64,000 nt of DNA, from contig NZ_LN650648.1 of NCBI RefSeq assembly GCF_900002575.1, positions 62,001 to 126,000 of the forward strand, given 5' to 3'. Shown here one piece after another: positions 38,412 through 47,400 of the stretch. The notes beneath the pieces were generated by a model that was not told where the DNA came from, did not search any database, and worked only from the letters and a program-made list of their open reading frames with translations. Source of the DNA: Romboutsia hominis. Lineage in GTDB: Bacteria; Bacillota; Clostridia; Peptostreptococcales; Peptostreptococcaceae. Each line of letters starts with the position of its first letter. The first letter of the stretch is position 1. Position numbers and translations under genes: made by a program.

Positions 38412-40064
38412 ATGTTTTTAAAAAGAAAAATATCAGTATTAGCAACAATAGCATTAGTAAGTTCAAGTTTGCTTGTTGGATGCAGTAGCACAGGAGGATC
38501 TAGCTCTAGTGGTGGAGGAGAAGCTACTTCAGAAGAAGTTCTTGCTAATAAAAATGCAAGAAATGCTATAGCTATGGCTATAGATAAGCAAGCCTTATGT
38601 GATGTTATATTAAATAATGGATCAATTGCATCTGATACATTTACACCATCTAACTTGGCATTTGACAACGGAAAAGATTATGCAGAGTACACAAAAGATA
38701 AAGGTGTAACTTATGATGAAGAAAAAGCTAAAGAAGCATGGGCAAAAGCTAAAGAAGAAGTTGGATTCGATACTGTTACACTTGAGTTATTAACTTTCGA
38801 CCATGACTCAGGAAAAAGAACAGGTGAATTTATCCAAGCAGAATTATCTGATGCATTAGAAGGATTAAATGTAGAAGTTAAAAATCTTCCTTTCAAGCAA
38901 AAATTAGCAGAGGAGACAGCTGGAAACTTTGACTTAGCTTACTCAGGATGGGGAGCTGACTATCCAGATCCATTAACATTCCTACAAACAATGCAAACTG
39001 GAAACCAATTCTCTAAGCAAGTTGGATATAAAAGTGATGAATTTAATAAATTAGTAGATGAAGCTACAAAAGCAGAAACTACAACTGAAGCATATGAAAA
39101 ATACGCAAAAGCAGAAGAATTAATGTTATCTGATGGATTCTTAGCGCCAATTCAACAAAAAGGAAGAACTTATTTAGAGAAGCCTTATGTTTCAGGAATA
39201 ATAAATTATTCTTGGGGAGCTGACTATGATTATAGATATGCAGATGTAGATAAACCAGAAAAAGTTCTTAATATAGATATAAGTTCAGATATACCTACAA
39301 TGGACCCAAGTAAAGCAACAGACGTTTCATCTTTCACAGTTATGAATAATACTATGGAAGGATTAACTAGAATAGATAAAGATGGTAAAGTTGAGCCAGG
39401 TGTGGCTGAATCTTGGGAAGTTTCTGAAGATGGATTAACTTGGACTTTCAAGTTAAGAAAAGATTCTAAGTGGTCAAATGGAGACCCTGTAACAGCTAAA
39501 GATTTTGAGTATTCTTGGAAAAGAACTTTAAACCCTGATACAGCATCTGAGTATGGATACATAATGAATGATATAGCAGGGGCAGCAGAAGCAGCTGATA
39601 AAGGTTCAGAAAATGTAGGGGTTAAGGCTGTTGATGATTATACATTAGAAGTTAAGTTAAACAGAAAAGTTTCTTACTTCCCTGAATTAGTATCATTCCA
39701 AGTATTCTTCCCACAAAATCAAAAATTTGTTGAAGCTCAGGGAGATAAATATGGTACTACAGCAGATACTCAAATATATAATGGACCATTTACTTTAACA
39801 AATTGGAAAGTAGAAGACCAATATACTATGGAAAAAAATCCTAACTATTGGAATAAAGATATAATCAAATTAGATACTATAAATACTAAAGTAGTTAAGG
39901 AAACTAGTGCTTCAGTTAACTTATATGAAGATGGTCAAATAGATAGATGTCTATTAGATTCTGACTTTGTTGATAAATATAAAGATAGTAAGGAAGTTCA
40001 CAACTACGGTCAAGCGTCTACATTCTTCTTACAAGTAAATGGTGGGAGAGGAGCTTCTAAATAA
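38412..40064 (+). CDS. oppA: Circularly permuted oligopeptide-binding lipoprotein (OppA family, SBP_bac_5)
   Basis: Substrate-binding lipoprotein for the adjacent Opp importer (550 aa). Signal peptide 1-23 with lipobox LVGC (Cys24), Ser/Gly linker to about residue 40. Residues 41-281 are what is normally the C-terminal half: ANKNARNAIAMAIDKQALCD, FKQKLAEETAGNFDLAYSGW, GADYPDPLTFL, ending NYSWGADYDYRYADVDK. Residues 282-543 are the normal N-terminal half: EKVLNIDISSDIPTMDPSKA, NNTMEGLTRIDKDGKVEPGV, WSNGDPVTAKDFEYSWKR, ending FFLQVN, then GGRGASK and stop. In known OppA proteins FFLQxN is followed by (N)xxxRxAlxxAIDK, so the two halves are exchanged with nothing missing. The ATG at 38412 lies 9 bases after GGGGAGG; an ATG at 38403 touches that site. 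Confidence 0.88.
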   Translation: MFLKRKISVLATIALVSSSLLVGCSSTGGSSSSGGGEATSEEVLANKNARNAIAMAIDKQALCDVILNNGSIASDTFTPSNLAFDNGKDYAEYTKDKGVTYDEEKAKEAWAKAKEEVGFDTVTLELLTFDHDSGKRTGEFIQAELSDALEGLNVEVKNLPFKQKLAEETAGNFDLAYSGWGADYPDPLTFLQTMQTGNQFSKQVGYKSDEFNKLVDEATKAETTTEAYEKYAKAEELMLSDGFLAPIQQKGRTYLEKPYVSGIINYSWGADYDYRYADVDKPEKVLNIDISSDIPTMDPSKATDVSSFTVMNNTMEGLTRIDKDGKVEPGVAESWEVSEDGLTWTFKLRKDSKWSNGDPVTAKDFEYSWKRTLNPDTASEYGYIMNDIAGAAEAADKGSENVGVKAVDDYTLEVKLNRKVSYFPELVSFQVFFPQNQKFVEAQGDKYGTTADTQIYNGPFTLTNWKVEDQYTMEKNPNYWNKDIIKLDTINTKVVKETSASVNLYEDGQIDRCLLDSDFVDKYKDSKEVHNYGQASTFFLQVNGGRGASK

Positions 40065-40151
40065 AATAAATTAAAAGCTTTATAATATAGCCTAAGTACT
40101 TTAATAATAAATAATTTTAAAAATTTTAAAAGTAAATATATTGATTTTGCT

Positions 40152-40203
40152 AAAGCGTAGGTATAAATTAGTTTTGACTGTTTTATATCTACGCTTTTAA
40201 TTT
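40152..40203 (+). terminator. Terminator after oppA
   Basis: Arms AAAGCGTAGGTATAAA and TTTATATCTACGCTTT (one mismatch) around a 14-base loop, followed by TAATTTT. Confidence 0.8.
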
Positions 40204-40282
40204 TAATAAAATAATCTATGGGAATAATTTATTTTTTTAGGGTATAATTCTAATATGAAAATATAAAAGTGGAGGTAATAAA

Positions 40283-42094
40283 TTGTTTGACATACAGGAT
40301 CATTTAAAGAAACTTCCAGCACAACCTGGTGTATATTTAATGAAAGATAAGTTTGATAATATTATATATGTAGGAAAGGCTGTATCCTTAAAAAATAGAG
40401 TAAGACAATATTTTCAATCATCTAAAAATCATCCTTCAAAAGTAAAGTCTATGGTTAAAAATATATATAAATTTGAGTATATTATTACAGATTCAGAATT
40501 AGAAGCACTTATATTAGAATGTAATCTGATTAAGCAATATAGACCTAAATATAATGTTTTATTAAGGGATGATAAAACATACCCATATATTAAGGTAACA
40601 ACTAATGAAGATTTTCCTAGAGTATTAAAAGTTAGAAGAGTACTAAAGGATAAGGCAAGGTATTTTGGTCCATATACTAATACAACAGCAGTGAATGATA
40701 CATTAGAGATAATAAGAAATACTTATCCAATAAGAACTTGTAATATAGATATAGATAAAGCTATAAAGAACAAAATGAGACCATGCTTAAATATGCATAT
40801 AAAAAAGTGTGTAGGCCCATGTACAGGAAATGTAAGCAAGGAAGATTACAATAAAATGATAGAAGAAATAATACTTTTCTTATCAGGTAAAGAAGAAAAA
40901 TTAATTGAAATACTGACTGAGAAAATGAATAAATGTGCTATGGAATTTAATTTTGAAGATGCAGCTATGTACAGAGATAAAATTAGAAGTTTAGAAGAAA
41001 TGATGCAAAAGCAAAAAATAGATGCCACTACATCAGACTTAAATCAAGATGTTATAGCAATGGCAAGAGCACATGATGAAGCTTGTGTTCAAGTATTCTT
41101 TATTAGAAATGGTAAAATAGTAGGTAGAGAACATTTTATATTAGAAGGGGTTATGGAAAGTGAGAGAGCATCTATATTATCATCCTTTGTTAAGCAGTTT
41201 TACATGGAACAAGAGTATATACCAAAGGAATTAATAATAGAAGATGAAATAGAAGACAGTTTTATACTAGAAGAATGGTTATCTGCTAAAAAAGGGCAAA
41301 AAGTTACTATAAGGGTTCCTCAAAAAGGAGAAAAGAAAAATCTAGTAGAAATGGTAAGAAAAAATGCTGTAGAATATCTTGAGAAATTTTCCGATATGAA
41401 CAAGAGAAAGTACGAAAAAAGTATTGGAGCTTTAGATGAGTTAAAAAATATATTAGGATTAGACAAAAGACCAAAAAGAATAGAGTCCTTTGATATATCA
41501 AATATACAAGGTGTAGACTCTATTGGTTCTATGGTAGTATTTACTGATGGAAAAAAAGATAAAAAGGAATATCGTAGATATAAAATAAAAACAGTTATAG
41601 GTCCTAATGATTTTGATTCTATGGCAGAAATAGTAGAAAGAAGATTGAAGTATGGAGATTTACCAGATTTAATTCTTTTAGATGGAGGAAAAGGACAAGT
41701 TAGTGCAGTAAAAAAAGTTTTAGAAAGATATAATGTAGAAATACCTCTATGGGGAATGTATAAAGACGATAAACATAGAACAAAGGGACTTATTTCCCAG
41801 GAAAAAGAGATTGAACTAGATAAAACATCTAACTTGTATAGATTTGTCGCAAGTATTCAAGAAGAAGTTCATAACTATGCTATAACATATCACAGAAGTT
41901 TAAGAAATAAATCTTTGACAAAATCAGTTCTAGATGATATACAAGGAATAGGGGAAAAAAGAAAAAAAGCTCTATTAAATCACTTTAAAGATATAGAATC
42001 TATAAAAAAAGCTAACATTGAAGAATTATTAGAAGTGGAAGGAATGAATAGAGCAGCCTGTGAGAATGTTTACAATTATTTCAGAAAGGGATAA
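40283..42094 (+). CDS. uvrC: Excinuclease ABC subunit C
   Basis: Dual-incision nuclease of excision repair (603 aa). The N-terminal GIY-YIG domain has QPGVYLMKDKFDNIIYVGKA; the cysteine cluster (TCNID, PCLNMHIKKCVGPC) follows; a UVR helix lies near residue 220 (NFEDAAMYRDKIRSLEEM); the RNase H-like nuclease has ESFDISNIQGVDSIGSMVVF and LILLDGGKGQVSA; and tandem HhH motifs end the protein (LDDIQGIGEKRKKALLNHF). TTG start at 40283, 6 bases after GGAGGT. No LexA box was found before it, unlike uvrBA. hprK follows after 4 bases. Confidence 0.97.
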   Translation: MFDIQDHLKKLPAQPGVYLMKDKFDNIIYVGKAVSLKNRVRQYFQSSKNHPSKVKSMVKNIYKFEYIITDSELEALILECNLIKQYRPKYNVLLRDDKTYPYIKVTTNEDFPRVLKVRRVLKDKARYFGPYTNTTAVNDTLEIIRNTYPIRTCNIDIDKAIKNKMRPCLNMHIKKCVGPCTGNVSKEDYNKMIEEIILFLSGKEEKLIEILTEKMNKCAMEFNFEDAAMYRDKIRSLEEMMQKQKIDATTSDLNQDVIAMARAHDEACVQVFFIRNGKIVGREHFILEGVMESERASILSSFVKQFYMEQEYIPKELIIEDEIEDSFILEEWLSAKKGQKVTIRVPQKGEKKNLVEMVRKNAVEYLEKFSDMNKRKYEKSIGALDELKNILGLDKRPKRIESFDISNIQGVDSIGSMVVFTDGKKDKKEYRRYKIKTVIGPNDFDSMAEIVERRLKYGDLPDLILLDGGKGQVSAVKKVLERYNVEIPLWGMYKDDKHRTKGLISQEKEIELDKTSNLYRFVASIQEEVHNYAITYHRSLRNKSLTKSVLDDIQGIGEKRKKALLNHFKDIESIKKANIEELLEVEGMNRAACENVYNYFRKG

Positions 42095-42098
42095 TAAT

Positions 42099-43034
42099 AT
42101 GAATTTCATCGATAAGGTTTCAATCAAAGAAATTATAAAGGATTTAGAATTAGAAGTAGTATATATGCCTGATAATAAAGAGTACTATGTATATTCTCAG
42201 GATGTAAATAGGCCAGGATTACAATATGCTGGATATTTTGAACATTTTGCTTATGATAGAATTCAAATAATAGGAAGAGCAGAATATAATTACTTTAGTT
42301 ATTTAGATGCAGAAAGAAGAGAAAATGTACTAGATAAATTATTTTCTTATGAAATTCCTGCACTTATAGTAACAAGAGGATTGGAAGTTAATTCTGATGT
42401 CATAAAATATGCTAAGAAGTATGGAAGAATAATTTTAAGCACAAAGAGAAATACAACTAGATTTATAAACAGATTATCAAATTATTTAGATGATAGAATG
42501 GCACCTCATACTACATTGCATGGTGTATTAGTGGATGTATATGGTATAGGAGTATTAATAAAGGGAGAAAGTAGCATTGGTAAATCAGAAACAGCTTTAG
42601 AATTAGTTCAAAGAGGTCATAGATTAGTTGCCGATGATGCAGTAGAAATAAGAAGATTAGATGAAAGTGTACTTTTAGGGCAATCCCCAGAGTTACTTAG
42701 ACATTTTTTAGAAATAAGAGGGATTGGTATAATAGATGTGAGAAGCTTGTATGGTGCTGGCGCTGTAAAAAATAGTAAAACTATTGATTTAGTAGTGCAC
42801 TTAGAGGCTTGGAATGAAGATAAATATTATGATAGATTAGGATTAGACAAAGAATTTGAAGAAATTTTAGAAGTAAGTGTCGAGAAGTTAGTTGTACCAG
42901 TTAAACCTGGTAGAAATACAGCTATGATAATAGAAGTTGCAGCCATGAACTTTAGGCAAAAGGGAATGGGATATGATGCAGCACAAGAATTTACTAAAAA
43001 ATTATCTCAACTTATAGATACTAAGAAGTGCTAA
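42099..43034 (+). CDS. hprK: HPr kinase/phosphorylase
   Basis: Phosphorylates or dephosphorylates HPr at Ser46, the switch of carbon catabolite control in Firmicutes (311 aa). The N-terminal domain is followed by P-loop GESSIGKSETALELVQRGH near residue 155, VADDAVEIRR, and the HprK signature EIRGIGIIDVRSLYGAGAVK. The open frame extends further upstream within uvrC, but the ATG at 42099 gives MNFIDKVSIKEI, the family start, with AAAGGG 8 bases before. Co-transcribed with uvrC, as in other clostridia. Confidence 0.96.
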   Translation: MNFIDKVSIKEIIKDLELEVVYMPDNKEYYVYSQDVNRPGLQYAGYFEHFAYDRIQIIGRAEYNYFSYLDAERRENVLDKLFSYEIPALIVTRGLEVNSDVIKYAKKYGRIILSTKRNTTRFINRLSNYLDDRMAPHTTLHGVLVDVYGIGVLIKGESSIGKSETALELVQRGHRLVADDAVEIRRLDESVLLGQSPELLRHFLEIRGIGIIDVRSLYGAGAVKNSKTIDLVVHLEAWNEDKYYDRLGLDKEFEEILEVSVEKLVVPVKPGRNTAMIIEVAAMNFRQKGMGYDAAQEFTKKLSQLIDTKKC

Positions 43035-43055
43035 GTAAAAATATTTAAAAAGATG

Positions 43056-43097
43056 GTGTAGGTAGGAATAAATAATAAGCTTATCTACACTTTTTAT
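43056..43097 (+). terminator. Terminator after uvrC-hprK
   Basis: Arms GTGTAG / CTACAC, extended by partial pairing, with a loop of about 23 bases and TTTTTATTT tail. Confidence 0.7.
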
Positions 43098-43121
43098 TTG
43101 TAAAATATTATAGTATGTAAA

Positions 43122-43166
43122 TAAAAAGTGAATTGACCAATATTATTTAATTAGCTCAATTCACTT
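43122..43166 (-). terminator. Terminator of the hydrogenase operon
   Basis: Perfect 11-bp stem AAGTGAATTGA / TCAATTCACTT with a 19-base loop; on the - strand it is followed by TTTTATTT. Confidence 0.88.
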
Positions 43167-43190
43167 ATATTAAAATTTTACTAATTTAGG

Positions 43191-44984
43191 TTAAACTGTT
43201 GCATCAGACTCTTTTATACAAGTGCATTCTCCATTATTTACATTGTAAACTAAGCTCTTATCAAAATAGTGAGTATGAAGGAATTTATGAGCAACTTTTC
43301 CATGAGGTTCTCCTAAGAATTCATCATATAATGCTACTATAGCAGGATTTTCATGAGATTTACGAAGTTTTTTATTTCTATCTATATTATATAACCCTAA
43401 AGCCCTTTTCTTAACAACATCATAATCACCATGATGATATGGTTGACCAGCACCAGCAATACATCCACCAGGACAAGCCATTACCTCTATTATATGGTAC
43501 TTAGAGTTTCCGTTTTTAACTTCATCCATGACTTTTCTAGCATTTCCAAGGCTACTAGCTATACATACATTTACAATAGTACCATCTATATCTATACTAG
43601 CTTCCTTTATACCTTCCATCCCTCTAACTTGAGTGAAGTTTACATCAGCAAGTTCTTTATCAGTTACCCATTCATAAGCAGTACGAAGAGCAGCCTCTAA
43701 AACACCGCCAGTAGTACCGAATATATCAGCAGCCCCAGAAGATTTACCTAGTGGGTTATCAAAATCTTTTTCATCTAATGTTAAGAAATCTATACCTGCT
43801 TCTTTTATCATTTTAGCAAGTTCTCTTGTAGTTATAGAAACATCAACATCGAGAACCTCTTCTTGACCTAATTCAGTTCTAGAACATTCATATTTCTTAG
43901 CTACACAAGGCATCACTGAAACAATATACATATCTTTTGGTTTTATATTTATAACTTTAGGAGCAAAATAATTCTTAGCTATAGCTCCAAACATTTCTTG
44001 TGGTGATTTACAACTTGAAGGAAGATTTAGAAATTCTGGATAGTTTTTTTCAACAAAGTTTATCCAAGCAGGGCAACAACTTGTTAAGATAGGAAGATTT
44101 TTACCTTTTTTAAGTCTGTGTAAGAACTCAGAAGCTTCCTCTAATATAGTAAGGTCAGCAGAGAAGTTAGTATCAAATACATATTTAAAGCCAAGAGCTT
44201 TTAACGCAGATACCATTTTTCCTGTAGTTATAGTACCTGGCTCTAATCCAAATTCTTCTCCTAAAGCAACTCTTACAGCAGGAGCAACTTGAACGGCTAC
44301 AGTCTTTTCTTTTTGATTTAAGGCATTCCATACAGTAGGTATATTATTTACCTCTGTTAAAGCTCCTGTTGGACATACTGCTATACATTGACCACAGAAA
44401 GTACATTCAGTTTCACATAAATAAGAATTGAAGAAGGTGCTAACTTCTGTGCCAAATCCACGATTTATGCCAGATAAAACGCCTACACTTTGTATATCAT
44501 TACACATTGTTTCACATCTTCTACATAAGATGCATTTGTCATGGTCTTTTACTATTGATTCTGTTGAAGTGTCTTTTGGAGAAGTTGATTGTTCGCCTTT
44601 ATATCTGATTTTTCTTATACCTAAATCAGCGGCTATACTTTGTAATTCGCAGTTTCCATTTTTCTCACAAACTAAACAATCTTGAGGATGGTCTGATAAT
44701 AATAATTCAACAACATTTTTACGAGCCTTTAAAGCTTCTTTAGTATTGGTTTGAACATCCATACCTTCTTTAACTAAAGTACCGCAAGCAGGAACTAAAC
44801 CTCTTCCAGCACTAACCATACATACACGGCAAGATGCGCATTGGTTAATCATATTTATTTCTTTCATTTTTAGGTGACAAAGATTAGGTATTTGAACATT
44901 TACTTCTTTTGCAGCTTCTAAAATAGTACTGCCTTTAGGAACTGAAACAGACTTGCCATTTATAGTTAAGTTAACTAAACTCAT
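43191..44984 (-). CDS. hydA: [FeFe]-hydrogenase catalytic subunit of trimeric NAD(P)-linked hydrogenase
   Basis: Large catalytic subunit (597 aa). N-terminal [2Fe-2S] domain (IPNLCHLKMKEINMINQCAS), His-ligated cluster segment DHPQDCLVCEKNGNC, two [4Fe-4S] sites (CILCRRCETMC, CTFCGQCIAVCPTGAL), then the H-cluster domain with all three signatures: L1 LTSCCPAWINF, L2 MPCVAKKYE, L3 EVMACPGGCIAGAGQP. With HydB and HydC it would couple H2 to NAD(H) and ferredoxin in the electron-bifurcating or confurcating manner known for such trimers. SD TTGGGGGGAT; last gene of hydC-hydB-hydA. Confidence 0.95.
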   Translation of the reverse strand: MSLVNLTINGKSVSVPKGSTILEAAKEVNVQIPNLCHLKMKEINMINQCASCRVCMVSAGRGLVPACGTLVKEGMDVQTNTKEALKARKNVVELLLSDHPQDCLVCEKNGNCELQSIAADLGIRKIRYKGEQSTSPKDTSTESIVKDHDKCILCRRCETMCNDIQSVGVLSGINRGFGTEVSTFFNSYLCETECTFCGQCIAVCPTGALTEVNNIPTVWNALNQKEKTVAVQVAPAVRVALGEEFGLEPGTITTGKMVSALKALGFKYVFDTNFSADLTILEEASEFLHRLKKGKNLPILTSCCPAWINFVEKNYPEFLNLPSSCKSPQEMFGAIAKNYFAPKVINIKPKDMYIVSVMPCVAKKYECSRTELGQEEVLDVDVSITTRELAKMIKEAGIDFLTLDEKDFDNPLGKSSGAADIFGTTGGVLEAALRTAYEWVTDKELADVNFTQVRGMEGIKEASIDIDGTIVNVCIASSLGNARKVMDEVKNGNSKYHIIEVMACPGGCIAGAGQPYHHGDYDVVKKRALGLYNIDRNKKLRKSHENPAIVALYDEFLGEPHGKVAHKFLHTHYFDKSLVYNVNNGECTCIKESDATV

Positions 44985-45009
44985 TTTTATCCCCCCAATA
45001 AAGCTAAAT

Positions 45010-46890
45010 TTATTGTTTTATGATAGCATTAAATTTACAATTATCCATACAAGCACCACACTTTAAGCACTTAGAAACATCTATTACGTGTTTTTCTTTA
45101 GGTTTACCAGATATACATCCAGCAGGGCATATTCTGCTACACTTAGTACATCCCTTACAGTCATCAGTTATGATGTAATCAAGAAGTGCTTGACACTTTC
45201 CAGATGGACATTTTTTATCTACAACGTGAGCAACATACTCATCATAGAAGTTATCAAGTGTACTTAAAACTGGGTTAGGAGCACATTTACCAAGGCCACA
45301 TAAAGAAGTAGTCTTTATAGTTGTTGCCAACTCTTTTAAATCAGCTAAATCTTGTAAAGTACCTTTACCTTCTGTTATTTTTGTAAGCATTTCAAGTAAT
45401 CTCTTATTACCTATACGGCAAGGAGTACATTTACCACAAGATTCTTCTACAGTAAATTCTAAGAAGAATTTACATATATCTACCATACAATCGGAATCAT
45501 CAAGAACGAGCATACCACCTGAACCCATCATAGAACCTATAGAGCTTAATGATTTAAAATCTATAGGAGTATCAAGGTTGTTAGATGCAATACATCCACC
45601 AGATGGTCCTCCAGTTTGAACAGCTTTAAACTCTCTTTCATTAGGTATACCGCCACCTATTTCATATACTATTTCTCTTAAAGTAGTGCCCATAGGAACT
45701 TCAACAAGACCTACGTTATTTATTTTTCCACCAAGTGCGAAAACTTTAGTTCCTGGAGAATTTTCAGTACCGTACTTAGTAAACCATTCGGCCCCTTCAT
45801 TTATTATTGCAGGGATATTAGCGAAAGTTTCAACGTTGTTTAAGCAAGTTGGTTTATCCCATAAACCACGCTTAGAAGAACTATAAGTCTTCATTCGAGG
45901 CTCTCCACGTTTACCTTCTATTGAATTAATGAGAGCAGTACCTTCACCGCAAACGAATGCTCCAGCACCATACTTTAAGTCTATATTAAAGTTAAAATCT
46001 GTACCTAATATATTGTCTCCAAGAAGACCAATTTCTTGGGCTTGAGATATAGCAACTTTTAACCTTTCTATTGCAAGAGGGTACTCAGCCCTTATGTATA
46101 TGTGACCTGTATCAGCACCTACAGCATAGCCACATATAGCCATAGCTTCTAATACGCTGTGAGGGTCACCTTCAAGTATAGATCTATCCATGAATGCACC
46201 TGGATCACCTTCATCGGCGTTACATACAACATATTTTTGACCTGGAGGAGTTTGAGCAGTAGATTCCCATTTAACTCCTGTAGGGAAACCGGCACCACCC
46301 CTACCTCTAAGGCCAGAAGCTTTCATTTCCTCAATAACTTGTTCTGGTGTTAATTCATTTATACATTTACCAAGTGCAACGTATCCTTGACATCCTAGAT
46401 ATTCGTTTATATTTTCAGGATTTATATGACCACAATTTCTAAGAGCAACACGAGATTGCTTTTTATAGAAGGACATATCGTCATGTTTTTCAACTTTTCT
46501 ATGACCAAGGGCAGGTTCTTCAAATAATAATCTTTCAACAACTTCATGCTTAACTAGATGTGTATCAACTATCTCCTTAGCATCGTCAGGAGTTACTTGA
46601 ACATAGAAAACATTATCAGGGAAGACCTTAACTATTGGACCCTTAGCACAGAATCCAAAACATCCTGTAAGATGAACTTCAGCTTGACTTTCAAGACCTG
46701 CATTTTTTATTTCATTTCTCAAATTTTCTATTATAAGATTACTATCTGCAGAAGTACATCCAGTACCTCCACAGACTAATAATTCTCTTTTTGTTAAGTT
46801 CCCTTTAGAATGATTTTCTCTCATATCAAGGGCTGGTTTATACTTTGCAACCAGGCTTTTTAATTCTTCAAAAGATTTTATCTTACTCAT
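45010..46890 (-). CDS. hydB: NAD(P)-linked hydrogenase flavin subunit (NuoF-like)
   Basis: Diaphorase subunit (626 aa). An N-terminal thioredoxin-like [2Fe-2S] domain (CGGTGCTSADSN ... CFGFCAKGP) is followed by the NuoF core: FMN/NAD motifs GRGGAGFPTGVKW and YGAGAFVCGEGTALINSIEG (complex I usually has CGEETAL, so one Glu is replaced by Gly), a [4Fe-4S] site SCGKCTPCRIG, and a C-terminal two-cluster ferredoxin domain (CKGCTKCSRIC, CLKCGACMDNC). It receives electrons from or gives them to NAD(P)H. SD AAGGGGGGAA; located between hydC and hydA. Confidence 0.95.
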   Translation of the reverse strand: MSKIKSFEELKSLVAKYKPALDMRENHSKGNLTKRELLVCGGTGCTSADSNLIIENLRNEIKNAGLESQAEVHLTGCFGFCAKGPIVKVFPDNVFYVQVTPDDAKEIVDTHLVKHEVVERLLFEEPALGHRKVEKHDDMSFYKKQSRVALRNCGHINPENINEYLGCQGYVALGKCINELTPEQVIEEMKASGLRGRGGAGFPTGVKWESTAQTPPGQKYVVCNADEGDPGAFMDRSILEGDPHSVLEAMAICGYAVGADTGHIYIRAEYPLAIERLKVAISQAQEIGLLGDNILGTDFNFNIDLKYGAGAFVCGEGTALINSIEGKRGEPRMKTYSSSKRGLWDKPTCLNNVETFANIPAIINEGAEWFTKYGTENSPGTKVFALGGKINNVGLVEVPMGTTLREIVYEIGGGIPNEREFKAVQTGGPSGGCIASNNLDTPIDFKSLSSIGSMMGSGGMLVLDDSDCMVDICKFFLEFTVEESCGKCTPCRIGNKRLLEMLTKITEGKGTLQDLADLKELATTIKTTSLCGLGKCAPNPVLSTLDNFYDEYVAHVVDKKCPSGKCQALLDYIITDDCKGCTKCSRICPAGCISGKPKEKHVIDVSKCLKCGACMDNCKFNAIIKQ

Positions 46891-46902
46891 TTATTTCCCC
46901 CC

Positions 46903-47400
46903 TTAGCAATTTACTTCTGTCTCTCTATAATTGTCTAAGATACTAGTAACATCTTCAGGCTTAACTTGTCCATAAACTTTACCATTTACCACAACAACCG
47001 GAGCAAGGCCACATGCACCAACACATCTTAATCCCTCAAGAGAGAATTTAAGATCCTTTGTAGTTTCTCCAGATTTTATACCAAGTTCTTTTTCAAATTG
47101 TGCTAATATTTTATCTGCACCTTTAACGAAGCAAACAGTACCTAAACATACACTTATTTTATATTCACCTCTTGGCTCAGTGGTAAAGTAAGAATAGAAA
47201 CTAACAACACCGTACACTTTAGATGGAGCAACATCTAAAGCTTTAGCTATATAAAGTTGTACTTCTTTAGGCAAGAAGCCAAATATACCTTGAGCATGGT
47301 GTAGTACTTGGATTAAAGCGCCCTTTCTAGTTTCAAGAGAATCAATGAAGTTGTCTAATTGGTCAAATAAATGCTTGTTACGTGAATAAAAGTCACACAT
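46903..47400 (-). CDS. hydC: NAD(P)-linked hydrogenase small subunit (NuoE-like)
   Basis: 165-residue thioredoxin-like [2Fe-2S] protein. N-terminal helices (KGALIQVLHHAQGIFGFLPK) precede the cluster ligands CLGTVCFVKGADKI and LRCVGACGLAPVVVVNGKVY. First gene of the hydrogenase operon, 12 bases before hydB. SD AAGGGGGAT, 5 bases before the ATG. The three gene sizes and order match the HydABC/HndABCD type of bifurcating hydrogenase, with the HndB-like domain fused to HydB. Confidence 0.94.
   Translation of the reverse strand: MCDFYSRNKHLFDQLDNFIDSLETRKGALIQVLHHAQGIFGFLPKEVQLYIAKALDVAPSKVYGVVSFYSYFTTEPRGEYKISVCLGTVCFVKGADKILAQFEKELGIKSGETTKDLKFSLEGLRCVGACGLAPVVVVNGKVYGQVKPEDVTSILDNYRETEVNC

Noticed and set aside
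38412-40064. oppA as two fragments of different paralogues fused by chance
   Set aside because: The halves are complementary, overlap nowhere, together equal one full binding protein and meet at the natural termini; a single permuted gene explains this better, though a hybrid of two close paralogues cannot be excluded.
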